A stretch of 37,796 nt of DNA from an uncultured Erysipelotrichaceae bacterium (GTDB lineage: Bacteria; Bacillota_I; Bacilli_A; RF39; UBA660): the NCBI GenBank assembly GCA_902783215.1, contig CACZQD010000038.1, positions 1 to 37,796 on the forward strand, written 5' to 3'. Under the pieces are notes generated by a model. It was not told where the DNA came from, searched no databases, and was given only the letters and a program-made list of their open reading frames with translations. This document shows positions 30,710 to 37,796 of this stretch, piece by piece. Made by a program: the position numbers and the translations under genes. Position 1 is the first letter of the stretch; every line of letters starts with the position of its first letter.

Positions 30710-32473
30710 GTGAAATGGAGTATTAAATTAATAGTAGGGATAGTAATATTGATACTAGTATTAATTGGATTTGTGATATATAAAATTAACTTCACAGATA
30801 AATTAATTTTTGAAAATGGAAATAATAATCAAGAAGTAGGAAAAACAATTGATATTAGTTCAAAATACTATATGATTGAGTATCCTAAAGTAGGGAACAG
30901 GAAAATAGATAAATATATTGCTCAAATAGTTAACAGTTATAAAAATAAGTTTAAAAAAAATCAATATTCTTATATAAATTATGAATCTTTTTTAGCGCCA
31001 GATAATAATTTAAGCTTAGTATTTATAATTACTACTGAAAAAAATAATAAGATATTAAATGAGAAAATAGAGACATATAATTTTAATATATCTACAGGTG
31101 AACGATTAAAACATAGTTATATTTTTGTTGGTGATTATAAATCATTTATTAATAACTATTTAAAAAAATATATTAGTGATCATGATGATTATAAAGATTG
31201 TAATATTAGTATTCTTTCTAAAAAATATAATTATAAATATATTTTAAATAATAAAGGAATTAAGATATATTTTGATCGACTTGAATTATGTAGCGAGGAT
31301 AATGGAGTATTAAATATCTTAATTCCTTATGAAGATATTAAAGATTATATGAATATCAATTATAAAAATAAGACTAATCAAATAAATGCAAAAAAAATAA
31401 AAATATATCATCAAAAGTATAAAACGAGTAATGAATTAAAATATGTTGCTAAATTATCTAATGAGTATAAAACGGATAATGAAAATAGTAAACTTATTAA
31501 TACCATTTTTAAGGGTCAAAAAGTTAGAGTATTAGAAAATGATGATGAATGGTCTAAAGTAAAATATCATGGTAAAATCGGTTATATAAAAAATTCACAT
31601 TTAACACAAAAAACTATTTTATATGATGGTTTTACAAATAAGAAAAGGGATGTTTATTCATATAATAATGTGGATATTCATATAACTAATGATATTAATA
31701 GTACAGTTCTTAAAACATTAAAGCAAGGGGAGAAAGTAAAGCAGTTAGGTATTAGTAAAGATGGATGGAGTGAGATTGAATATAAAGATGGAATTGCTTT
31801 TGTGTATACAACATATTTAACTGATAAAAAGTTTGAAACTAAGAAAAATAATGAAAGAATCATTGATACTAATAAACCAGTTGTAGCTTTAACTTTTGAT
31901 GATGGACCAAATCCTAGTTCTACTAATAGATTATTAGATGTTTTGGAAAAGAATAATGCGGTTGCAACATTTTTTGATTTAGGTATGTTAATGACTAATT
32001 ATTCGGATATTGTTAAACGTGAAGAAAAAATAGGTTGTGAAGTTGGTAGTCACACATTCGATCACAAAAATTTAAATAAATTAAGTGCTAACGAGGTTAA
32101 AGATCAAGTTAGTAAAAGTGAAGAAGTATTTATGAATATTTTAGGTCATAAACCTACATTAGTACGTCCTCCGTATGGAAATGCTAATGACACAGTAAAA
32201 CAGAGTATTCCTTACCCATTAATTAACTGGAATGTTGATACTTTAGATTGGAAAAGTCGTAATAAAGATGAAATTATTAATGAAATGCATAAAGTGGATA
32301 ATTATGATGGTAAAATTATATTAATGCATTCTATTTATGAATCTACTGCAGATGCTGTTAGTGTTATAGTTCCTGAATTAATTAGTAAAGGATATCAACT
32401 AGTTACAATCAGTGAATTAGCTTCAGCAAAAGGCATTACGTTAAAAGCAGGAGAAATATATTATGGATTTTAA
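30710..32473 (+). CDS. Membrane-anchored polysaccharide deacetylase with SH3 repeats
   Basis: 587 residues. One N-terminal membrane helix (about 5-26). A PdaC/RsiV-like DUF4163-DUF3298 region follows (about 45-225). Two bacterial SH3 domains come next (about 235-300 and 305-375; each ends ...GYIKNSHLT / ...AFVYTTYLT). The C-terminal NodB domain has TFDDGP (394-399; catalytic base and metal Asp), SHTFDH (near 448, metal His pair), RPPYG (near 485), DTLDW and LMHS. It should remove N-acetyl groups from peptidoglycan or a related glycan at the cell surface, with SH3 domains binding the wall. Start GTG 30710 with AGGGAAG. Monocistronic by promoter and terminator. Confidence 0.9.
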   Translation: MKWSIKLIVGIVILILVLIGFVIYKINFTDKLIFENGNNNQEVGKTIDISSKYYMIEYPKVGNRKIDKYIAQIVNSYKNKFKKNQYSYINYESFLAPDNNLSLVFIITTEKNNKILNEKIETYNFNISTGERLKHSYIFVGDYKSFINNYLKKYISDHDDYKDCNISILSKKYNYKYILNNKGIKIYFDRLELCSEDNGVLNILIPYEDIKDYMNINYKNKTNQINAKKIKIYHQKYKTSNELKYVAKLSNEYKTDNENSKLINTIFKGQKVRVLENDDEWSKVKYHGKIGYIKNSHLTQKTILYDGFTNKKRDVYSYNNVDIHITNDINSTVLKTLKQGEKVKQLGISKDGWSEIEYKDGIAFVYTTYLTDKKFETKKNNERIIDTNKPVVALTFDDGPNPSSTNRLLDVLEKNNAVATFFDLGMLMTNYSDIVKREEKIGCEVGSHTFDHKNLNKLSANEVKDQVSKSEEVFMNILGHKPTLVRPPYGNANDTVKQSIPYPLINWNVDTLDWKSRNKDEIINEMHKVDNYDGKIILMHSIYESTADAVSVIVPELISKGYQLVTISELASAKGITLKAGEIYYGF

Positions 32474-32511
32474 AAGAGATTGTATGTGTTTATTTCATTA
32501 CAATCTCTTTT
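32472..32511. terminator. Bidirectional terminator
   Basis: AAAAGAGATTGTA (32472-32484) / TACAATCTCTTTT (32499-32511), perfect 13-bp stem between convergent genes and touching both stop codons. Confidence 0.75.
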
Positions 32512-32845
32512 ACATGAAAAAAGTTGGTCCTTCATCATAGTTTTCATTAGTGTTGTTAACAGTTGAATATTGATTTGTATTACTGTTACTATTATATTGA
32601 AGTTTAGTACCACTTTTTTTAAATTCATTCATTACTTTAAACATTGTTTTAGCATTTTTTATCATAGGATGTACTTTTTTTACTAATGGTATTGTTTGAT
32701 TAACGACATTTAGTGTTTTTTGCGTACCGGATAAAATAGATCCGAATGATAGGTTATGATTTCCGAATATTCTAGTAAGTAATCCAACTTTTGGTGTGTT
32801 AAATGATGATGGCATGGTGTAAAAATACGGATTATAATAATTCAT
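32510..32845 (-). CDS. YqfQ/VrrA-like small protein
   Basis: 111 residues: Pro/Tyr/Phe-rich N-terminus (MNYYNPYFYTMPSS), then GLLTRIFG and LSGTQKTLNVVNQTIPLVKKVHPMIKNAKTMFKVMNEFKK, then a Asn/Ser/Thr-rich tail. The central G(L)L-x-R-(I/L)(F/L)G ... LxxTQKxLxxxxxxxPxVxxxxPxxxN pattern is that of YqfQ (VrrA) proteins in Bacillus, whose role is obscure (spore-associated in some). Recognised from pattern, not by a full alignment. Ribosome binding site AGGAGG, 6 nt before ATG 32845. Convergent with the deacetylase. Confidence 0.6.
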   Translation of the reverse strand: MNYYNPYFYTMPSSFNTPKVGLLTRIFGNHNLSFGSILSGTQKTLNVVNQTIPLVKKVHPMIKNAKTMFKVMNEFKKSGTKLQYNSNSNTNQYSTVNNTNENYDEGPTFFM

Positions 32846-32955
32846 GTCAACCTCCTATGTAAATATTTCTAAATTATTATATGTTTTTTATTAAAAAAGT
32901 TTTCTATTTATAAAAAATATGTTATAATTATTACAAGGTTAAAGAGGTGCGTATT

Positions 32956-34620
32956 ATGAAAAAACAATCTAGTAATAAGAAATCTAATGCATTTGTACGT
33001 GCTTCGATGTTTGTTTTTAGATGTTTAGTAATTTATCCTTCATATTTTTTATATAAAGGATTTTCTTCCATTGGTAAAGGTTTAAAATCATCAATATCAA
33101 CTTCAGATAATGGTAAAGTTATTGATCCTGATATATTTAATAGTGATATTGATGTTCAAGGAATGAATGATATAGCTAGTTCTAATGCAAGTGAAAGTCA
33201 ATTGATTGATACTATAGAAAATAGTTCAAATGGCAATTTAGATTTTTCAACAGATGTTTCTAATAAACTAACAAATAAAATAAGTGGTGTATCAAAGAAA
33301 GTTTCTCAAAAGAAAATTAATTCTCAAAAAATTGAAATGGCTAAACAGCTGATTGATGAGATGAAAGAAAAAGAAGAAGAAGAAAAACAGCATGAAAAAA
33401 AATATAATTGGCGCTACGAGGCAATGTCACAAGATGGGAAAACAGTTAGAGGTTATTTTGAAGCATACAATAAAATGGATGTTATTAACTTTTTGACTGA
33501 TGAAGGTTTAATTGTTTATCGTGTAAAAAAAGAAAGCTTAACAATAAACTTTGGTGGAAAAGGTAGAAAAATAAAAAACAAGGATTTAATTTTTATTATT
33601 ACTCAATTATCTACTTATTTGAAATCTGGTATTGCATTATCTGATGCGATAGGAATTTTAGTTAGACAAACAAAGAATAAGTATCAGAAAAAAGTTTTTT
33701 ATAATGTAAAGTATGAATTGATGTTAGGAGAAAGCTTAAGTTCAGCATTTCAACATCAAGGAAAAGCTTTTCCAATGATTTTAATTAATATGGTTAGATC
33801 TGCTGAGTTGACTGGTGAGTTACCTGAAGTATTGGACGATATGGCTGAATATTTTACTGAAATTGAAGAAACAAGAAAGCAAATGATTAGTGCATTGACA
33901 TATCCGACTTTAGTACTTGTATTTACTATTGCAGTTATTATATTTGTTATGATGTATGTTGTTCCTAAATTTGTTGAAATATATGATAGTATGGAAGATA
34001 CTAAAATACCTGCCTTTACACAGACAATTATGAATATAAGTTTATTTTTAGAAAAAAATATTTTATTTATTTTATTAGGTATCGTAATTGTACTAGCAAT
34101 AATATTGTATTTATATAAAATGGTTAAGCCTTTTCGTAAAGGTATGCAGTTTTTAGCCATGAAAATGCCTGTTATAGGGAATATCATAATTTATAACGAA
34201 GTATCTGTGTTTTCTAAAACATTTGCTTCTTTGCTTAAACATAATGTATTTATTACTGATAGTATGAGTGTTTTAAATAAGATTACAAATAATGAAATCT
34301 ATCATGATATGATATTACAAACAATAACTAATTTATCAAAAGGAGATAAAATTTCTACTGCTTTTAGAGATCATTGGGCTTTTCCTATTCCAGCTTATGA
34401 AATGATTGTTACAGGTGAGAAAACTGGACAATTAGCTGAAATGATGGAGAAAGTATCTAGTTATTATCAGAATTTACATCGGAATTCTGTTACTAGAATA
34501 AAAGCACTTATTGAACCAATAGTTATTATATTATTAACTTTTGGAGTAGGTGCTGTATTACTTGCTGTAGTTATTCCTATGTTTAATATGTATAGTTCTG
34601 TTCAACAAATGGAGGGATAG
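32956..34620 (+). CDS. pilC: Type IV pilus inner-membrane platform protein (PilC/GspF family)
   Basis: About 554 residues. The N-terminal 150 residues are a charged, low-complexity region with one hydrophobic patch (residues 13-30) and a coiled-coil-like EMKEKEEEEKQHEKK. Then comes YEAMSQDGKTVRGYFEA, the usual PilC/GspF start. Two GspF domains follow (about 210-335 and 410-535), each with LxxxxxSGxxLxxA / LKHNVFITDSM-type motifs, and long membrane helices. PilC anchors the ATPase PilB and organises pilin polymerisation. Start ATG 32956 follows AAAGAGG; GTG 32947 is in the ribosome binding site. pilD starts 2 nt after the stop, and pilB lies just beyond, on the other strand. The long N-terminal extension is unusual. 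Confidence 0.93.
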   Translation: MKKQSSNKKSNAFVRASMFVFRCLVIYPSYFLYKGFSSIGKGLKSSISTSDNGKVIDPDIFNSDIDVQGMNDIASSNASESQLIDTIENSSNGNLDFSTDVSNKLTNKISGVSKKVSQKKINSQKIEMAKQLIDEMKEKEEEEKQHEKKYNWRYEAMSQDGKTVRGYFEAYNKMDVINFLTDEGLIVYRVKKESLTINFGGKGRKIKNKDLIFIITQLSTYLKSGIALSDAIGILVRQTKNKYQKKVFYNVKYELMLGESLSSAFQHQGKAFPMILINMVRSAELTGELPEVLDDMAEYFTEIEETRKQMISALTYPTLVLVFTIAVIIFVMMYVVPKFVEIYDSMEDTKIPAFTQTIMNISLFLEKNILFILLGIVIVLAIILYLYKMVKPFRKGMQFLAMKMPVIGNIIIYNEVSVFSKTFASLLKHNVFITDSMSVLNKITNNEIYHDMILQTITNLSKGDKISTAFRDHWAFPIPAYEMIVTGEKTGQLAEMMEKVSSYYQNLHRNSVTRIKALIEPIVIILLTFGVGAVLLAVVIPMFNMYSSVQQMEG

Positions 34621-34621
34621 G

Positions 34622-35377
34622 ATGACTATTTATTTTAGTGTAGTGTTTTTGATTTTTGGAATGGTTTTAGGTTCGTTTTATAATGTTGTAGGTGAAAGAC
34701 TTCCTAATAATGAATCTATTGTGAAACCAAGATCTCATTGTCCAAAATGTGGTCATCAGTTACAGGCGTTTGAATTAATACCTGTAATTTCTTATTTGTT
34801 TTTAAAAGGAAAATGTCGTAAGTGTAAATCACATATATCTATATTTCATCCTATTTTTGAACTTGTCAGTGGTATTTTATTTATGATTTCGTATTTAGTT
34901 TTTGGAATGAGTATACAACTTATTATAGCATTAACTTTTATATCTATCTTGTTAATTACTATTGTTAGTGATTATAAATATATGATTATATGTGATGAAG
35001 TATTAATTATTGGTTCATTTTTTCTTATAATTGAACTTATATTTGAAAGGGGATTTGCTGGTACTGGACTATCTATACTTGATGGACTAGTTTCTTTCTT
35101 CCTAATGTATTTAATAAAAAAGATTGGAGATTTCTTCTTTAAACGAGAATCAATGGGCGGCGGAGATATAAAATTAATGTTTACTTTTGGTTTGGTTTTA
35201 GGCGTATTAAATTCAATTCTAAGTATTTTTTTAGCATCAATTATTGGATTGCCTATATCGTTGTTATTGTTACATTATAAAAAAAATCATGAGGTGCCAT
35301 TCGGCCCATATTTATCTATAGCTGCTATCATTATATTACTTACAAATTTTAATATTATTGATATGTATTTGATTTAA
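34622..35377 (+). CDS. pilD: Prepilin peptidase / N-methyltransferase
   Basis: 251-residue polytopic membrane protease. The N-terminal cytoplasmic domain has the four-cysteine zinc site CPKCGHQL...CRKCKSHIS and family motifs GSFYNVVGERLP, ELIPVISYLFLKGKC and HPIFELVSG. The aspartyl protease residues are in SDYKYMIICDE and GGGDIKLM (the conserved GxGD). It cleaves prepilins after the Gly of KG|F/M-type leaders and methylates the new N-terminus; the prepilins at 9717, 37092 and 37621 are its expected substrates. Overlaps the ribosome-binding GGAGGG in the pilC end. Confidence 0.95.
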   Translation: MTIYFSVVFLIFGMVLGSFYNVVGERLPNNESIVKPRSHCPKCGHQLQAFELIPVISYLFLKGKCRKCKSHISIFHPIFELVSGILFMISYLVFGMSIQLIIALTFISILLITIVSDYKYMIICDEVLIIGSFFLIIELIFERGFAGTGLSILDGLVSFFLMYLIKKIGDFFFKRESMGGGDIKLMFTFGLVLGVLNSILSIFLASIIGLPISLLLLHYKKNHEVPFGPYLSIAAIIILLTNFNIIDMYLI

Positions 35378-35389
35378 TAAACATTTATA

Positions 35390-35420
35390 AAAAAAGTATT
35401 ACTTCTTGTAATACTTTTTA
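35390..35420. terminator. Bidirectional terminator between pilD and pilB
   Basis: AAAAAGTATTAC (35391-35402) / GTAATACTTTTT (35408-35419), TTCTT loop. It overlaps the pilB stop codon. Confidence 0.85.
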
Positions 35421-36989
35421 AAATGAATCATAGAAATCATCAACTATATTATTGGTTGTTTTTTTATCTTGTTCATTATTTATTATTTCTGGCTGTTTTT
35501 CTTCCTCTTTTTCTTCTTTTATTACTGTATTCTGTGTATCAGATGGAAAGTCGAAATTAAGTATATCATTTTGATTTGAATTATTTATATTAGAAGTACT
35601 ATCTTTTTCTTGAGAGTAATTGTTATTGACTTCATTATTATTGGTGTTTTGTTGACTTGCGTTTGATTCATTTGAAACTTCTGTTTCTATACTTTTTTCA
35701 CTATAATTATTGTTTGTTTCAAAAGATTCGTTAAATACACTATTTTGTTCTGTTTGGTTTTCTTCTTCTATATTAGTATTAATGTGATTTTTTTCTTTAA
35801 TATAATCATCTACTTCAATTAATTTAATAATTTCTTCTAATGAAGTAATTCCTTTAAGAGCTTTATCTAAACCATCCTCTAAAAGAGTTTTAACATCTTG
35901 TCTGTTATATATTAATTCTCTTATTTTATCTTTTTTTGCATTTAAACTTAATGCATCTCTAATATCTTGATCTATTTCTAATACTTCTTGAATTGCAATT
36001 CTTCCTTTATAACCATTATGACATTCTTCACAACCATTAGCTTCATATACTTCATCAATATCTTGATCTAATATTTCTTTTAAAAGATTTTTTTCAAAAT
36101 CAGTTGTTGGTCTTTTCTTACGACATTTTTCACATAATCTTCTAGCAAGTCTTTGAGCAATTATTCCTTCTAGTGCGGATCCTAATAAGTATTTTTCTAC
36201 ATCCATATCCATTAATCTCTCAATAGTACTTAATGCATCATTAGTATGAATTGTTGATAATACTAAGTGTCCAGTGATGGCAGCTCTAATTGCAATTTGA
36301 GCAGTTTCACTATCACGAATTTCTCCAATCATAATAATATTTGGATCTTGACGTAGGATTGATCTTAGTGCGGTTGCAAAAGTTAAACCTATTTCAGAAT
36401 TAGTTTGAATTTGATTTACTCCATCTATATCCATTTCGATAGGGTCTTCAATGGTAATAATATTACTTTCTTCTTTGTTTAATCTTTGTAACATTGAGTA
36501 TACAGTTGTACTTTTTCCGGTACCAGTCGCACCTGTTACTAAAATAATGCCGTTTGGTGATGAAATCATGTCGATTACTTTTTTATAATTCTCTTCACTA
36601 AAACCAAGTGTTTCTATTCCGCTTAAACTCATTTTATAGTCTAAGATACGTAAAACTATTTTTTCACCATTACTGGTTGGAATAGAGGATACACGAAGAT
36701 CTAAATCAACATCTTTTATTTTAGCTTTAATCGCACCATCTTGGGGTAGACGTGATTCAGTAATATTCATTCCAGAAATAATTTTAATACGAGTAATTAG
36801 ATTTCGGACATATTGTTGTGGTATATCTGTATAATTAATTAATTGTCCATCGATTCTAACACGTGCTCGCATAAATTCTTCATGCGAATCAAAATGAATA
36901 TCACTGGCTCCTTTTTTTACTGAATCTACCAATATATCGTTAATAATATCGACAATTGGAGTTGTTTCAAAATTGAATACTTTTAACAT
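35418..36989 (-). CDS. pilB: Type IV pilus assembly ATPase (PilB/GspE family)
   Basis: 523 residues. The hexameric ATPase core fills about residues 1-395: SVKKGASDIHFDSHEE, RVRIDGQL, LPQDGAIKAK, Walker A GATGTGKST (near 151-160), Walker B MIGEIRDSETA, and LSTIHTNDALSTIERL (His box). A four-cysteine zinc site (CEKC ... CEEC) follows. It lacks the N-terminal MshEN/N1 domain, starting directly at the N2 domain. After residue about 395 is an acidic tail of about 125 residues rich in Asn, Glu, Gln and Ser with no recognised fold. Ribosome binding site GGGTGAT. Transcribed toward pilD and divergent from the pseudopilins. No PilT retraction ATPase is in view. Confidence 0.93.
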   Translation of the reverse strand: MLKVFNFETTPIVDIINDILVDSVKKGASDIHFDSHEEFMRARVRIDGQLINYTDIPQQYVRNLITRIKIISGMNITESRLPQDGAIKAKIKDVDLDLRVSSIPTSNGEKIVLRILDYKMSLSGIETLGFSEENYKKVIDMISSPNGIILVTGATGTGKSTTVYSMLQRLNKEESNIITIEDPIEMDIDGVNQIQTNSEIGLTFATALRSILRQDPNIIMIGEIRDSETAQIAIRAAITGHLVLSTIHTNDALSTIERLMDMDVEKYLLGSALEGIIAQRLARRLCEKCRKKRPTTDFEKNLLKEILDQDIDEVYEANGCEECHNGYKGRIAIQEVLEIDQDIRDALSLNAKKDKIRELIYNRQDVKTLLEDGLDKALKGITSLEEIIKLIEVDDYIKEKNHINTNIEEENQTEQNSVFNESFETNNNYSEKSIETEVSNESNASQQNTNNNEVNNNYSQEKDSTSNINNSNQNDILNFDFPSDTQNTVIKEEKEEEKQPEIINNEQDKKTTNNIVDDFYDSF

Positions 36990-37091
36990 AATTTAATCAC
37001 CCTTTTTATTTTTTTTAAAATGTGCTAGCATTTATTCTTAATATATTATATAATATATTTAAAGATATTTCAAGATAAAGGAAGTGTATTT

Positions 37092-37619
37092 ATGAAAAAA
37101 AAGAATCAAAAAGGGTTCGCACTTGCTGAAGCACTAATTGTTTCAACAGTAGTTGCAGGTATATTAGTATATTTATTTGTTCAATTTTCAGCTTTAAAAC
37201 GTAGTTATAATAATTCATTTAGTTATAATAGTGTGGATGATTTATATGCAATAGAGGATGTTTTTGATTATATTGATAATTTATCAAGTGAAACTAGAAC
37301 TAATATTATAAGTGGTATCAATAGTCAAGATTATATTGAAATTGTAAAAAATGATAATGAATTTTCTGATAATGTAGAAGAAGAACAAATTGTTGATGAT
37401 GAGTATGGCTTTAATTTGCTAAATGCATTAGATTTAAAAGTATTAATTATTACAAAGGAAGACATTAGCTCAATCGATTTTGATTCTGATAATCTTAAAC
37501 AAGGTATGAAAACATTTATAAGTAAAATAAAAAATACTGATGGGGATAATTACCGTTTAATCGCACAGTTTGAAAATAATACATTTGCAACAATGATAAT
37601 ACCAATGGAGGTTGATTAA
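37092..37619 (+). CDS. Pseudopilin / prepilin-like protein
   Basis: 175 residues with a prepilin leader KKNQKG|FALAEALIVST (Glu at +5) and a hydrophobic helix continuing to LVYLFVQF. The rest is acidic and rich in Asp, Asn and Ser (FDYIDNLSS, NVEEEQIVDDEYG), with no disulfide pair. This fits a minor pilin or pseudopilin that primes the pilus. Ribosome binding site AGGAAG. It shares an intergenic region with the divergent pilB. The next pseudopilin follows 1 nt after its stop. Confidence 0.85.
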   Translation: MKKKNQKGFALAEALIVSTVVAGILVYLFVQFSALKRSYNNSFSYNSVDDLYAIEDVFDYIDNLSSETRTNIISGINSQDYIEIVKNDNEFSDNVEEEQIVDDEYGFNLLNALDLKVLIITKEDISSIDFDSDNLKQGMKTFISKIKNTDGDNYRLIAQFENNTFATMIIPMEVD

Positions 37620-37620
37620 G

Positions 37621-37796
37621 ATGAATAAAAAGGGTATGACAACTATTGAATTAATAACTTCCTTTGCTTTAGCTACTGTAATATTTATTATCTTGTTTAA
37701 CCTTTTAATTTCGTTAAAAGATATATATATGATAAGTGGTTCTAAAACAAATATGTTAATTGAACAAGCTAATTTATGTAAATCTATGAATGAAAG
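37621..37796 (+). CDS. Second pseudopilin (partial, runs out of the window)
   Basis: 58 residues visible: leader MNKKG|MTTIELITSFALATVIF with Glu at +5, then a hydrophobic helix and LLISLKDIYMISGSKTNMLI. Met rather than Phe follows the cleavage Gly. Ribosome binding site GGAGG lies in the end of the preceding gene. Continues beyond 37796. Confidence 0.85.
   Translation, partial: MNKKGMTTIELITSFALATVIFIILFNLLISLKDIYMISGSKTNMLIEQANLCKSMNE

Noticed and set aside
33756..34187. 143-codon minus-strand frame inside pilC
   Set aside because: Shadow of the hydrophobic pilC sequence; no initiation signal.
1..37796. Full Mycoplasma-type code (UGA = Trp everywhere)
   Set aside because: Trp elsewhere is TGG, and three genes end plausibly at TGA by comparison with family lengths. 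Only the HD gene shows in-frame TGA, so a complete code change is not supported.
1..37796. CRISPR array, rRNA, prophage or insertion sequence
   Set aside because: No regularly spaced repeats, rRNA motifs, transposase or phage structural genes were seen on either strand.

Overview
The window is very AT-rich, gene-dense DNA from a low-GC Firmicute. AGGAGG/AGGTGAT ribosome binding sites, a T-box leader, an mraZ-rsmH-ftsL cluster and 17-bp-spaced sigma-A-like promoters all point to an uncultured, probably gut-associated member of the Bacilli, perhaps RF39-like. That placement is inference. TAA and TAG dominate the visible stops; TGA ends only 3 of about 37 genes.

Layout. (1) 1-1112: the end of an acyl-CoA dehydratase activator operon (DUF2229-type tail, then a BadF/HgdC-type ATPase). 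(2) 1119-6414: two tandem YfhO-family membrane proteins under one promoter. (3) 6399-7888: a small TIGR04086-like membrane protein, a DUF421 protein and a DUF4186 protein. (4) 7900-9628: mraZ-rsmH-ftsL behind four MraZ boxes at an exact 10-bp period. (5) 9717-10738: a stand-alone type IV prepilin with a large C-terminal domain. (6) 10742-16274: a translation and nucleic-acid housekeeping operon (prfA, unknown, prmC, rnhB, DHH phosphoesterase, MBL hydrolase, CYTH). (7) 16299-18762: an AraC-type regulator divergent from an orphan VirD4/TraG-like ATPase, with a 49-aa protein and an unknown protein. (8) 18752-23057: a Phe T-box leader, pheS, pheT and a YfbR-like HD protein whose frame holds three TGA codons. 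(9) 23056-23346: a compact module with a LexA/SOS-box-like palindrome, a promoter, a 27-residue hydrophobic peptide with a strong ribosome binding site, and an antisense promoter, framed by imperfect inverted repeats. (10) 23386-26172: pyk, tRNA-His, an unknown protein and a truncated pilin-like remnant. (11) 26159-32511: TetR divergent from a giant MMPL/RND protein, sharing two operators, then a polysaccharide deacetylase with SH3 domains. (12) 32510-37796: YqfQ-like protein, pilC, pilD, convergent pilB, and two pseudopilins, the last cut by the window edge.

The type IV pilus parts (ATPase, platform protein, prepilin peptidase, several prepilins) form one functional set, with pilin genes scattered at 9.7 kb and 25.8 kb. 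The best candidates for something undescribed are the apparently SOS-controlled small-peptide/antisense-RNA module (23056-23346) and the neighbouring HD gene, whose only interruptions are TGA codons, two of them where Trp is expected.
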